Assembly (NCBI GenBank): GCA_023935145.1
Contig: CM043705.1
Coordinates: 58,346,584 to 58,410,583 of the forward strand
Length of the DNA stretch: 64,000 nt
From: Bretschneidera sinensis
Taxonomy: Eukaryota > Streptophyta > Magnoliopsida > Brassicales > Akaniaceae
Direction of reading: 5' to 3'
Shown here: positions 48,290 to 60,535 of the stretch, in pieces
How positions within the stretch are numbered: the stretch's first letter is position 1
Layout: each line of letters starts with the position of its first letter
Notes under the pieces: generated by a model
What the model was told of the DNA's origin: nothing
Databases searched by the model: none
Seen by the model: the letters and a program-made list of their open reading frames with translations, nothing else
Made by a program: the position numbers and the translations under genes

Positions 48290-49960
48290 AATACTCCCAA
48301 ACTTATATTTTGCTAGTCCCTTAGCAAAACAAAATAAAAAACTAAAGGAAAAACAAATAACATAAAGATAAGTTCATCACTCATGGTATCCAAAAATTTA
48401 AGTAGCACACAAAATCATGATATTCATTCATGAGCAAGCTTAAAAAGATAAACCCATCTTCGCAATGAATAGAAATATTAAAATCTAATTACTTACAAAA
48501 GGCAGGCTAAGGCATCACAAGTTTGACTAAGTGTAAAGTGAATTAGCATATAAAGATGAGGCTTCCAAATAACTTCAATGTGCAATGTCTCTATGTCTCA
48601 AGATTCATAGAAGTTCTCATAAGAATGAACAACCATGGTATAGTTTTATTTTCTTCTCTCTTTTATTATAAGGCTCTGCTATGTTTAGTTCCCTTAAGCT
48701 TTCTAATTGACCCATGTAGTGAGTGTTGAGTCAATGACTCCCAAACCAGATGGTTTTAGGGCATTAGGTGTAAAGACACCCCTAAAAACTTACTAACTCG
48801 AGTCAAAAAGGTTACGAAACTAAACTGGCCTTAATGCTACCAAGCAAAATTTCGGCCTTTTGACGTGAACACTCACTGCTTACGGGGGCAAGAGGTCCAG
48901 TTACTCAGTGAAAAGTTTCTCAATGATTATTACAAATAAAATTCCCACTTTTTGATGTGAACACTCACTACTTACTGAGGTAAAAGGTCCAGTTACTCAG
49001 TAGAAAGTTTATTAATGATCATCATGAGCATTTTTCTCTTTTTATGCAAATTTTTTTTTTATTTATTTATACTTTTCTATGCCAAAGTATTTATCCAATA
49101 AGTCATCTAGTTTCAATTAAGTCATGGAAACGTACACATTAAAATCACCTGTCATACCTCACGCTATTTTGTGCTAATGTGCTCGTGTCAAATTAGATCA
49201 AACATGTGAATTCTCAAATGCCTAAAGTAAGTAACAAAATTTTAAAACTCTATCATCAAATCATGTGTTCAAGATTTTAAGCTCACCAATGACATCACAT
49301 CACAGTATTCATTTAGATCAATCAAAATTTCAAAACAATCATGAACATACATTTATCTTTTCAATAGTATATAAAAAAAAATTGGGACAAAGTGTGTGTG
49401 AATGTGTCTCCCATACCCCCAAACTTAAATTACACATTGTCCCCAATGTGTGAATAATATGAAAAGAGCTGACCTGGGAGATGGAGTACTAGTTGTATTG
49501 GCATGGTTCATAACATACCCCCAAACTGGAACTGAAGTACGCGTTGTCCCTGAAAAATAAAGACTGGAAAACAAAAGAAACACTAGAAATAAATAGTAAC
49601 AAGAAATATGTAAAATAATAAACAAACAAAAAGGATATGCTGTGGGGTGCCTCCCACGAGCGCTAAGTTTAACGTCTTCAGCCAGACCCAACATTAGTAA
49701 TCGTGCCCAGCTAAGCGTTCCACCATCTGATCAATAAATGGGAGTAAAAAATGATCCTTCCTTGTGGCAGCATTCAACTTATGGTAGTCTAGACACACTC
49801 TCTATCCTGACTAAACACGAGTTGGCTCCAACTCATCATCCTTATGCTTCACTATTGTCAATCCAGCTCGCTTTGGCAAGACATGAATCGGGCTCACCCA
49901 CTCGCTATTAAAGATTGGATAAACGATCCCTACATCCAACAGCTTTATCACTTTAGTCCT
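48290..49960 (-). other. Gyp-3 3' non-coding region
   Basis: It is inverted relative to Gyp-1 23750-25144 and shares with it the duplicated ACTGAGTAA block (48851-49025), the CATTGTCCCCAATG hairpin (49436-49449) between two TACCCCCAAAC tracts, and the GGGGTGCCTCCCACGAGCGC block (49644-49663). No gene is supported. Confidence 0.7.
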
Positions 49961-51417
49961 CACAACCTCTTGCATAGCTGGTTGAGCCTTCTTTGTGGCT
50001 CCCTCGATGGCTTGGTATTTTCCTCCAAATGTAACTTAGGCATCACCACTAAGGGGTTGATTCCCTTGATATCCTCAATAGTCCAATCGATAGCTTCCTT
50101 GTACTCTCTTAAAACATCCACTAATTTTTCCTCTTGAGCCTCAACCAAATCTGAAGCTATAATCACAGGCAAAGAATCTACTGGACTTAGGAACTTATAC
50201 TTAAAATTGTCCAGTAAAGGCTTAAGTTCCTTCTTGGGGGGTTTAGGTGCTGTGGTCTCCTCCGTCTCACTGCTCTTTTGAGGAGCAGACTCGAAAGTAG
50301 CATTTTCTTGCTCAAGCAACTTATCCAAACCCAAATCCTCTCCAAACTGAGCAAAATATGCCTCTAGGGGGTCCTCAATGCTTGATTCACCCACAGTCTC
50401 CTCCGTCTTACTACTCTCCCGAGGAGCAGACTCCAAGATAGCATTTACTTGCTCAAGTAGCTTATCCAAATCCAAATCCTCTCCAAACTGAGCAAAGCAT
50501 GCCTCCGCAATGTCCTCAGACTGCCCTCATTTCTTAGGCATTTGTAATCTCTCAGGGTAAGGTGCTTTAGGTATAAACGACCCAAGAAGATCCTTAATAG
50601 TAGGTGTGGCTGTAGATGTCTCAGCATTTCTCTTCTCCTTGTTTCCACTTTCTTATCCTTGCTGCATAGTAGGGTTCTCTTCCACTTGATTGTCCACTTA
50701 TCTCCCAGACCTCAATGTGGTAATTGACTGCACTTGTTCCTATCCGTGCATAGGAGTCGATGAATTTTCCACCGTAAATTGTTCTTTCGGGTTGGGCACA
50801 GGTTGACTGGGGAACTTTTCCTTCTCTCTTTCACCCATGTGACTTGCGATTTGATCCATTTGACTCTCTAGCTTAGCAATCAATTGAGTGTTTACTATTC
50901 GCGCACTCCTTACTTCGCTGATGGAGTGGCTGGTCATCTTCATGAAATCCTTGAAGGTGTCCTCCAATGACTATAAAATTGACACTAGCGCTTGAGTGGG
51001 AGCTTGGTAAGCGGGTGATGGTGCTGGATAGGCTGAGCGACTATAACTTGGAACTGGTGGAGGAAATCCATGAGGGTATTGATTGTGAGCATGATGAGGG
51101 GCTCCTTCCTGATTTATCAGTTGGTTCTGCTTCCATGAAAAATTAGGGTTGTTCCGCCACCCTGGATTATACGTCTCGGAGTAAGATCCATTTAATTGCC
51201 ACCGATAGTCATTGAAAGCGTTCATTTGTTCCATGGGATACTCGGCAAAAGCCGACGTAGATGGACAATTCTGTGTTAAATGCATAGGACTAGCACAGAT
51301 AGAACAGCTATCAACATTTAATGTATTGGCTGTATTGGGGGACTGGCCAGTCATCTTCATAAAATCCTTGAGGGTGTCCTCTAAAGACTGTGAAACTGGC
51401 ACTGGATTCATCCACAT
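49800..51417 (-). pseudogene. Gyp-3 gag C-terminus and RT start, with internal duplication
   Basis: The 5' part (51417-50971) has CSICASPMHLTQNCP and TYNPGWRNNPNFSWKQNQL, the gag C-terminal region. After a coiled linker, a 47-residue unit (FAQFGEDL.LDKLLEQ.NA..ESAP.) occurs twice in tandem (about 50510-50250). RT then begins with ELKPLLDNFKYKFL, PVIIASDL and YKEAIDWTIEDIKGI and stops near the MVERLAGHD-like segment at about 49700, far short of the catalytic YVDD. Protease is missing. Confidence 0.8.
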
Positions 51418-51608
51418 TTTTTTTAATTTTTATTTTATATGTATTTTTTATTTTTTTATAAGAAATTGCCAGTAGAAACAAATAAATTAAAATAAAATTG
51501 CAAAACAAAAATAAAACAAAAATGCTAACTAAACAAGTAGAAAAATAAAATCAATTCAGACAAAAATTTCACAAACAAAACAACTCCCTGGCAACGGCAC
51601 CAAAAACT

Positions 51609-52929
51609 TATTGTGAGTTTTAAATTACTCGCAAGCGCACGAGTCGTTTGCAATATAGTGTTGTGCAAGTGCAAGGTCGAATCCACAGGGAATTGCGTTG
51701 TGAAAATATATTTTTATCTAAACTAAGCCTATTTTAACCTAGTTCCGAATTTTAGAGGACATCTTGCAAAGAAATATAAACTAAACTAAATTGATTTTAA
51801 AATAACTGATAAAAACACTAAGGTTTTCTGAATCCACCCCACCAAAGAAAAGCATATATCTTCATGTTCTATATAAAAATAATCTATCAAATCATTCCAT
51901 GAATCCACCATTATACAAATCACGGCGAATACTCAAATTAAACCAAAATCATCTAATGTATCCGTTTAATTCACAAATCATAATGGATATCCAATCTAAT
52001 TTGAATGATCTGCCGTATCCGATAGATGAAACACAAGGAATATCCAATTTAACAATTTAAAAATAATCAATCATAAGAGTTTACTCAAACAATTGAAATA
52101 GAACATTTATAATAAAAATATCAGAATTGTATGAACATATCTGAAAATATAATACTAAACAATGGCGAGGCTTCATCTTCAACGTTAGATGAAGATTTTA
52201 GCCTCGCATAATTATGAACATAATTTTAATAATTACAGTGCTAAACATTTAAACTTTAAAACTTAAAATAAATTAAAACTAACAATACATGGATAGAGAG
52301 ATTCCACTTACAGCTGTTGTGTGGCACTTCCCCTCTTAGTAGCAAAGCCTTTGAGATCCACCAGAATACTAGCAGAAATCCTCCAGATTGCACAACGATT
52401 CCTTCAGTGAGGTGGGGCTTTTATAAGGAAACTCCATGAATACAATGTGTTTCCAATTCGATGTGGGATACTGCCCGAGTGCACTTGATCGCAGCCTGGT
52501 GCGTTCAAGCGCATATTGGTGCACTGCAAAGTATTTTTAACCGATGTAGGATGTCGCGAGTACGCACTTACACTCGATCACAAGTTCGTTGCTCTCGAGC
52601 ACACTAGGCATCTTTCAGCTTGACCTTTGTCTACTAAAACTGCCATAACTTTCTCTAGAAAAATCATTTTTATGAGCCGTAAAATTCCTCAGAAAATAGA
52701 CATCCGGATCTTTCCAAGCATATATAGTTCATCTCCTGATTATTCCTGAATCAATATAATAAAATCCACAAAAACGACTGATCTGTATAGGCAATTCTGA
52801 CAATTTTAGTGAAACTCCTTTCCAAGTGCTTGTAAACCTATAAAACAATGAAACAACGCAAAGTAACAAATTTCTAAGCTAACAAATGTAAATTAAGGGG
52901 CCAAAATATATAATATTTGGCACTCATCA
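51609..52929 (-). repeat. Gyp-3 5' LTR
   Basis: It is closely similar to the left LTR, with occasional substitutions, and ends CACTCATCA on the + strand next to GTGAT. The corresponding CG cluster is at about 52470-52610 and is more decayed (several CG changed to CA/TG). Confidence 0.88.
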
Positions 52930-54821
52930 GTGATCTATTAACCAAATACGCAGCAGTAGACACAGCTTCCCCCCAAAAACACTTGGATAAACCGGAGCCA
53001 ATAATCATGCATCTAACTTTGTGCAAAAGGGTCTTATTCATCCTCTCAGTAACTCCATTTTGCTGAGGGGTTTTCACAACCGTTCTGTGTCTTAGAATCC
53101 CATTTAACTCACAAAATTTGTCAAAATCCTGATTGTAAAATTCTAAGCCATTATCAGTTCTCATAACCTTAACTACCTTGCATGTTTGAGTTTCCAGCAA
53201 CTTTTTCCACACCACAAACTTATTCAAAGCATCTAATTTATTTTTAAACAAATAAACCCAAACCTTTCTAGAATAGTCATCAATCAAAGAAAGAAAGTAA
53301 AGATTACCTCTTTGTGTTGGTGTTCTTGCTGGCCCCTAAAGATCGGCATGAATGTAGTTATGAATACCCTTTGATTTGTGCACTTCGGTGTTGAAGCTAA
53401 CCCGATGTTGCTTCCTAAGAACATAACTCTCGCAGAAATCAAGTTTTTCTACCTTGTCACCATCAAGTAAACCATCATTACTGAGAACTTGCAGCCCCTT
53501 TTTTGCTTATGTATCCCAAGCGATTGTGCCAAAGAACCGCCTTATCAATCTCAACCAGTAAGCTTGTTGCTTGATCCTTGATGTCCGTCTCTCCAATCAT
53601 CTCATAGAGACCATCCTTTATCACTGCTTTGATCACCACCAAGGCTCCCTTGGTTATCTTGATCTTTCCTCCCTCTACTTTGTATGTGTAACCCATGGAA
53701 TCTAGCTACCTCAATGAGATCAAATTTCTTTTCAAATCCAGAAGATATATCATATTCCGCAGCAGCCTTGTAACTCCATCAAACATCCCCAATTGGAAGT
53801 CTCCTATGCCCCTCACTTGGCAAAAAGTATTGTTCCCTAAGAAAACCTTTCCTTCATTGGTTTCCTTGAAATTCTTGAACCATTCACGGTGAGGATACAT
53901 ATGATAAGTGCACCCGGAATCCAAGATTCATTTCTCACTGCTTTTCCTTTCGGTCACATTTGAGCACACAACAAGAACATCATCATCTTGCTGTTCTCCC
54001 TTGGCAATCGAAGTCTCTCCATTTTTGGTATGGCCTCTTCTTTTCTCATCCCTTATCATCTTCTTGCAATCTCTCTTGAAATGGCCCTCTTTATTGCAGT
54101 AGTAGCATCACTTTCCTCCAAACTTCGGTTTAGAATGCGATCTTCCATGGCTTTGTCATCTACCCTTTGGTTTGTCTCGGTAGTTGCCATAGTTGTTGCT
54201 GCCATTTCGAGTTGCAGGCCTTCCTCTAATGAACAGACCTTCTCCACTTGATCTTTCCCTCATCTTGGCATTGAAATCATGAGCCCTTATAGAATTAATT
54301 ATAATTTCTTTGGTTAGTGTATCTCTTCCATATTCAATAGCATTAATCAAGCTTTCAAAACAATCGGGAAGAGAATTCAACAATATAACAGCCAATTGTT
54401 CATCCGGGAATGTTATACTACAACTAACTAAATCTTGAACTAGTTTATTAAACACATCAATATTATCTTGCATCTCTTTATTATGATCCATTTTAAAAGC
54501 AAATATACGTTTTAGAAGATAGATTTTATTGGGGAGAGTTTTGGTAAGAAACAACTCATCTAGTTTCTTTCAAATGACAGTTGGATCTTCCAAATCTCCA
54601 CATTCCTATGTCACACTATCCGACACATGCAAAAAGATAGTGCTATACACCATCTTCTTCATCACATTCCGCTGGAGCTCCGTGATACTTGCTGAAAAAT
54701 CATCATCTTCTCCAATCGCCAAGTCCACATTTTGTTGCATAAGAACCGCCTTGATTTTCCGCTTACAAAGGGCAAAGTCTCCCTTTCCATCAAACTTCTC
54801 AACAATGAAGTTTGAACCCAT
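52930..54821 (-). pseudogene. Cop-2 gag, protease and integrase core
   Basis: Gag starts at ATG 54821 (MGSNFIVEKFDGKGDF) and continues to about 54160 with LLNSLPDCFESLI. The protease has an intact ILDSGCTYHM (near 53920). GAG pre-integrase reads AVLWHNRLGYISKKG (near 53510). The integrase core has DDYSRKVWVYLF, MRTDNGLEFYN and HRTVVKTPQQNGVTERMN (53287-52960), with core acidic residues visible. Several stops and frame slips break it. It is interrupted by Gyp-3 at 52929. Confidence 0.85.
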
Positions 54822-54975
54822 TTTGCAGGAAAAAAATCCCAAGATTTATCCAGCACCCACAATTGCTTTCCAAACTTCTTCTCTCCAACTTCTAAACTTC
54901 AAGAATCCGATCAAATCTTGATCCCAACACCGTTCTTGAATTACCCAAGAAGTTTCCTTTAATTCTTGGAGTCTT

Positions 54976-54987
54976 GCTCTGATACCA
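54976..54987 (-). promoter_or_regulatory. Cop-2 primer binding site
   Basis: GCTCTGATACCA on the + strand is TGGTATCAGAGC in element orientation, complementary to the initiator-Met tRNA 3' end, one base from the LTR. Confidence 0.85.
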
Positions 54988-54988
54988 C

Positions 54989-55873
54989 TGTTTTTGCTCT
55001 GATACCACTATTGAAAATCACCTAAGAATCCCAGGTTGTGACCTTCAAACACTCAAATCTAGAATGATTTGGGCCAAGACAAAAATCAAACCACAAAAGA
55101 GAAAACACAAGTAATTGTTATCGAGGTTCGACAAGTTGTCTACATCCCCGTGAGCTCCTATGAGCTCTTTGCACTAAATCAATGAAGTTCTTACAATTAC
55201 AGCAATACCTCTTTAAGAACTATGTGTTCTTGATGAATGAGAGAAGAGAAAATAAAAAGATAAGAACTAAGTGTTTCTCTGGAATTTTTCCCAAGAAAAT
55301 CCCAATTATAAAGCCCTACAACCCTAATCTTTCTTACATTGAAAAACCTATGAAGATTTGAGAGCATTTCTCTCTAAACACTAGCCAATCTTGGAATGAG
55401 AAGAGCATTTCTTGTTGTTCTACTTTTTTCTATCTTGTGTCTTTTTGTTATTGCTCTTAGATAACCCTTTATATAGAGCAATAACTACCACAACTAACTT
55501 GAAACCAATCTCAACCCTTTGATCTTGATAACCAAATAATCATGACCCTCTAAGTGGTTTAAGTGAACTTGTGCGTTTCAACCAAAACCAGCGCACCAGC
55601 TGGAGGAACTCAACATCAGGTATAAGGTGTGTTTTGCGTTGCGGCGTGGAACAGGGTATGCCACGACGCACAGGTCTGCGCCTAGGCGCTCAAAGCCTGT
55701 GTCGCGGCATGCTCCAAGAGGATGACATTCCTCACTTGCGGGTGGCCGCAACGCACAAAGCCTGAGTCGTGGTGCGCTCCAAGAGGATGAAATTCCTCAC
55801 TTGCGGGTGGCCGCGACACAGAGGTCTGAAGCTGAAAAACTTCAACCTTTAATTCTTAGACAAAATCCCAACA
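54989..55873 (-). repeat. Cop-2 5' LTR
   Basis: It starts TGTTTTTGCTCTGATACCAC. A PBS-like GCTCTGATACCA lies inside its first 20 bases (54995-55006) as well as immediately outside, because the LTR end itself copied a PBS-like sequence. It has the same CG cluster at about 55620-55815. Confidence 0.85.
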
Positions 55874-56899
55874 GCAAGCAATAAGTGCATTTGTGTTGCT
55901 CAATAATCCTGGGATGGACGATCTAAGATAAGACGCAACGCATAATATATGCAAATAAAAGAATAATTTGTCTCATTTCGGATGAAAGCATTTCTAAAAT
56001 TGTTGGTAAAGTGTAAAATAAAAACTATTATTTTTTTCAATTATAAATATCTAAAAATTGAATCAACCTTAACTATAACTCTAAGAAAAACCTTTATAAG
56101 TCTTTCAATCCCTAATTTAGGTATTTATCATAAATATATTTCAAAATCAAAATGAGAATATGAAAAACAAACTTACTAACACTTTATTAAAAAAATGTCC
56201 AAATCAAAATGGGCATATAAAAATCTGACATATATATCACTTTATAATTTCTTTAATTTAAATATTTATCATAAATATATTCCAAAAACAAAATTATCTC
56301 ATTCGGGTGAATTTGACTATGAAGAACGAATTAACGCAATGTAAGAATATGTTTAATGAATGTAAAGTATGGGTTTTTCTTTGTCTTAATTGCATTTTCC
56401 TATCAAGTCTATCTTTTTAGTTTTTTCTCATTATCAACATTTTTTTACATACATGAATAGAAATAAAAATCTGAAACAAACCAGAAACTTAAATTTATAA
56501 ATTAAGTTTCATATCACTCCCAAAAAATTAACAAATCTCAAGAATAATAATAACCAATATAACATAAATAACCTACTTCATTTACTGTAACAGAAATAAT
56601 AAAAATAATTTCAAATCATCTACAGTGAGAGAAAGAGAAACTAACACTGAGAAAGTAGAAGACCGGCGCAGTGGAGGTGGGCCAGAAATAGGTGGCGGCT
56701 AGCGCAGCTGAAGCCATGGTTGGGTTAGAGAAAATAGAAGAAAAATTGAGAAGAAAGAAGAAGGAAAAAAAAGAGGAAGAAAGGAGAGGGAGAGGTATTA
56801 CAAACAGCAAAAAATGGCTAAAGAAGAGAATTGCAACTAGAGAAGAAGAAAGGAAGAGAAGTAAGGAGGAGAAGAAGGAAATCGCATTTAGACAATGGA
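55874..56899. other. CACTA 5' region right of Cop-2, non-coding
   Basis: AT-rich DNA that continues the CACTA sequence interrupted at 42570. A Lys/Glu-rich frame at 56692-56928 over purine-rich DNA is not convincing as a gene. Confidence 0.4.
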
Positions 56900-57232
56900 A
56901 TTCATCTGCGATGGACCAGTCATCGTAAACAGATTTAAAATATGTCGCATATAACCTTTGAATTTAATTTTTAATTAATTTATTAATATGTCTAAGAAAA
57001 TTAATATTTTTTATCTGCGACGGAATAGTTCCATCACAAATAGGTTTCTAATGATAAAAAAAATTGAAAATCGAGAATTAGAATTTGGTCAAACATCTGC
57101 CGAAATTTTATTAATTCATTGCAAATATTATATGCGATGGAATATATTATCCATCGCAAATGCTTGTTATCTGCGACGGAATAATAGCCATCGTAGATAA
57201 ATTTGTCGCAGATGTTAACTTTTCTTGTAGTG
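56900..57232 (-). repeat. CACTA terminal and subterminal repeats
   Basis: The terminal CACTACAAGAAAAG (- strand, 57219-57232) is preceded inward by repeated, alternately oriented TCTGCGACGGAAT / ATCGCAGAT motifs (near 56910, 57017, 57138, 57170, 57210). Such subterminal arrays are the transposase binding sites in CACTA elements. Confidence 0.75.
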
Positions 57233-58653
57233 GAAGAGGCTAAGTGTGTTCGAGATTGAAGAATTGTTAATGATTATATCAAGTGAGAAGCCAAACAAAG
57301 AGAGGGAATGAAGCACTTCAAGGAAGAAAGAGGAAATATCAGGATCCAAGTATCTAGATTTTTCAAACAATGAGTGCATCCATAATGAGAAAGAAGACCC
57401 CACATAGTTACAAAGCGAGGCCACGATGGAAGACTTGGAAGATTTGAGTAGAATAAAGGAGAGTGATAATGGAAAGGCTAATGAGGGTGATGAGATGCAA
57501 GTTCTTGATTGTTTAAAGATATTGATGAGAGATACTATGAATAAAGAGAGCTTGTACATGTTGAATGAGAGGATGATTGTTTCGAAAAATAAACGGATAA
57601 GATAAGAAAATCAAAAGAAAGATTACACCAACCAAAGAAAAAAGTCAAATTTGATGATGAAGCAATAGTTCACTTTGCCAATAGATCTAACAAGAAAACT
57701 TTTGCTTTACCATGAAAATGATCTTACCATTTCTTCCTCATGTTGTGCTTTTTCAAGTGCCCTTTCTCTATTTTTTTCTTAAGCTTTTCAATTTACGCCT
57801 ACATCATGAATTAGAATAAATATATTAAAATCAATAACAATCAAGAATGAGAATGAGTCAAAATTGAATAAGAACATCTGCATTACGTATGCACTCAAAG
57901 GGACATATGATTATTTTTTTTATAAGTAAAGAGACAGAAGACCATGACATGGATCCAAAGCTAATATACAAATTGCAAGCAATATAATAACCAAATATAA
58001 TAAGTTTATCAAAAAATAACTGGATATAATAAGGTCTAGTAATTGAAAATAAAAAATTATAATCCATTACTTGATAAGTGAACATTATTGGGCTTTTAAG
58101 TTCACCCTCTTTATTTTATTTTTTCCCTCATGTTTAGCAAGGATTGTTAGAGTAAGCTCTAGTGAAAGTTTGCAAATTTTAATCTTTTAGGTGGGTCAAC
58201 GCGAATGGCATCCTTAGCACGTGTCTTTTGAGAATCTAGTCCTAATAGACATTTTTTGAGAAAAATTGTTGATCATGGTGGCTATGTAATTTAAACTTCC
58301 TTTGTGAATTGCAAATCATATGAAGTGTCTGAGATCGAGTTAACGAGGTTATAATGTTGTGTATAATTGGTGATGTGAATATAAATCCTAATGTGATATG
58401 AACTTGTACATGTGTGGTTGTCAAGGCTCAGTGCTTAAAAGTAATGATTCTGTTTCAAGTAAGGCTTTGGGTCGTTACAAGTGACTACCTAGAGACTACT
58501 TTTGAGTTTGAATATTTTTTTTATGACACTTAACATAGCTATATGAGTAAGATAAGTTAAAACTTTTACTATAATTTTTTAGTACAATGATGAACTATTC
58601 TACCTTTCCTTCAATTACTTATATAACTGATTTTGAAAACTTATAACAACAAG

Positions 58654-59506
58654 TGAGAGATGGACTTGACCCAAGCCCACTATCTAACTATTCAAGCTCG
58701 ATTTGGTCAAAACTCGATCAAAACTCAATTCAATTGAGCCTCAAACCAAGCTCGAGCTTAACTCTTAAGCTCAATATTAAACTGATCTTAAGCTCAACTC
58801 TTAAGCTCAATAATCTTGATGAGCCGAGCTTGCTCATGAATAGCTCGATAATTATTGAAGGTCCCAACTATTAAGTTGAAACCTCATATCCTCTTTATGT
58901 AAGCAAAATTTGAAATAAAATACCATCACCATCAGAGGTTTTCAAACAATGATTTGAAGGCTAGAGAAATCAAGCCTTTTTATAGAGGAAGCTTCCTCTT
59001 TCTTTAAGGTTTACAATCGATGTGGGATGAGGTCCAAAGAGCTATATAGAAAAAGACTACCCCCACTTCTTTACTCCTTAGCTATGTGGGATGGAGTACT
59101 TTCTCATTCTTTTGCAACAATCCTACATCGATTACTGAGGTCATGGATGTCTTACTTCAGCTTTATAAATAGCTTCCTCTTCCCTTTGACTTCAAACTAT
59201 TCATGAGTTTCATTAAATATTACTCAATGAACTTGATTGGGAGTTAAAATGTTCGAAAGAATTTTAAAAATTGCCTTGGTTTGTTGAATTCAAACTTCCT
59301 AAATAAAAGTTGAAATTTCTGAAGCAATTAGTGTTAATTTAACTTGTAATTGGCTTAAATATAGCTTAAGTTTGGGTTCATCGCTTATAGAGCTGAATCG
59401 AGCTCAAACTCAATGAAATGTTGTTCGAGCCGAGCTCAAGCCCAATTTTAGAGTTCGAGATTAAATATCTTAGTATTCAGGTTCGATTCAGCTTGAGTCC
59501 ACCCCT
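58654..59506. mobile_element. Candidate non-autonomous hAT-like element
   Basis: The right end reads GAGTCCACCCCTA (reverse TAGGGGTGGACTC), a hAT-style terminus, and the left end TGAGAGATGGACTTG is a plausible diverged partner. Both ends carry AGCTCGAGC / GAGCCGAGCTC repeats in opposite orientation. No convincing 8-bp target duplication was found. Confidence 0.35.
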
Positions 59507-60504
59507 AAGTGCACTATACATAATTTGTCTTAATATGTTACAATATATCGAATCTTAAATTGAACAAAAAAAATTTAAAAATAAAAAGTTGAAATCAATA
59601 AAGCCCTTAATTTGTAGTCAATTTTGTGTTTGTTCTCTCGATAAATAAGCATTATAAAGAAAAACGTGTCTATTTAATTAGAATATCTAACACATTGAAT
59701 TTTATTATAAATGATCTTAAATCCATGATTCATTATTTGGTGACCGGATTTACGTGAAACTATATTGCATTGACAATTATTTCTCTAGAAATCATTTGTT
59801 GGTTTTTAAGAAGAGATTGCCAATACAAATTAAAACAATAAATCATATTCAATTTTAAACTAAATTTATGTAGGCCCTATATAAATATACAAATGTGACG
59901 TAAAGTATTAGCTTGACAAAATATCTTAGCATAATAATTTTTTAGGTTAAGTATTTTTTTTTCTTCGTCGAATTAGGATTCTCTATATAAGAGATTAGTT
60001 TGCAAATAATTCAAAAACTACTTCATATATACAAACAAGCATTCTATAAAGAATAAACTATTATATAATTAAATCCATAAAATTACTTTTTTCTTGATAT
60101 AATCAAATTTTACATTTGCTTCTAAAAGAAACTAAGTTTTACTTTTCGCTCTATATAAGCAAGTTATTTGCAAAATTTGAAGAAAAAAAAAATACTCAAT
60201 ATAAACAAGTTTTTCCGTAAAAATTTTATTACTTTGTAAGTAAATCTATTAATTTTAAAAAATATAAAAAAAATTCAATTAAAAAATTAATTTTTATTTT
60301 TTCATATGATTTTGACTTCATTAATAAATTTATCAATATAATGATCTTTATAAACTCCAAGAACATCAATGGTTATGAAGTTTCAAGACTCCAATATAAG
60401 TAAATTATTTAAAAAAAATTCATTACTAATAAATAAGTTTTTCACAAAAAATTATTTCTATGTAATTAGATAGACTAATTTTTTTAAAAAATAATGATTA
60501 GATT

Positions 60505-60506
<2 letters not shown>

Positions 60507-60535
<29 letters not shown>
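60507..60535. repeat. (ATA)n microsatellite
   Basis: About nine ATA units in AT-rich DNA. Confidence 0.9.

Larger units (their letters stand above)
46968..52929 (-). mobile_element. Gyp-3: Athila-like element nested in Cop-2 integrase
   Basis: LTRs of about 1.32 kb (46968-48289 and 51609-52929) are flanked by perfect target duplications GTGAT (46963-46967 and 52930-52934). The PBS on the - strand is TGGTGCCGTTGCCAGGGA (51585-51602); the polypurine tract complement CTCCCAAACTT is at 48294-48304. The interior has the gag C-terminal part and only the start of RT, then the 3' non-coding region shared with Gyp-1. Protease and the rest of pol are lost. Confidence 0.92.
42571..55873 (-). mobile_element. 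Cop-2: full-length but decayed Ty1-copia element
   Basis: LTRs of about 884 bp (42571-43453 and 54989-55873) are flanked by perfect target duplications GCAAG (42566-42570 and 55874-55878). The PBS TGGTATCAGAGC on the - strand (54976-54987) abuts the right LTR, and a polypurine AAAGGTAGAGTT abuts the left one. Gag, protease, integrase, RT and RNase H are all present in order but with stops. Without the nested Gyp-3 and solo gypsy LTR it would be about 6 kb. It sits in the 5' part of the CACTA. Confidence 0.9.
35501..57232 (-). mobile_element. CACTA (En/Spm) transposon remnant, nested with retroelements
   Basis: The right terminus, read on the - strand, is CACTACAAGAAAAGTT ending at 57232, a canonical CACTA end. 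It is followed by subterminal repeats built on TCTGCGACGGA and ATCGCAGAT (56900-57225). The transposase gene starts at 41709 and runs leftward. Cop-2, Gyp-3 and two solo LTRs are later insertions inside it. The left terminus was not found; it may have been lost beyond the tandem repeat or at the Gyp-2 edge. Confidence 0.75.

Noticed and set aside
56692..56928. Lys/Glu-rich frame
   Set aside because: Purine-rich low complexity inside CACTA leader; no domain.
58242..58874. Short frames in the candidate hAT region
   Set aside because: Low complexity and overlapping repeats; no transposase motifs.
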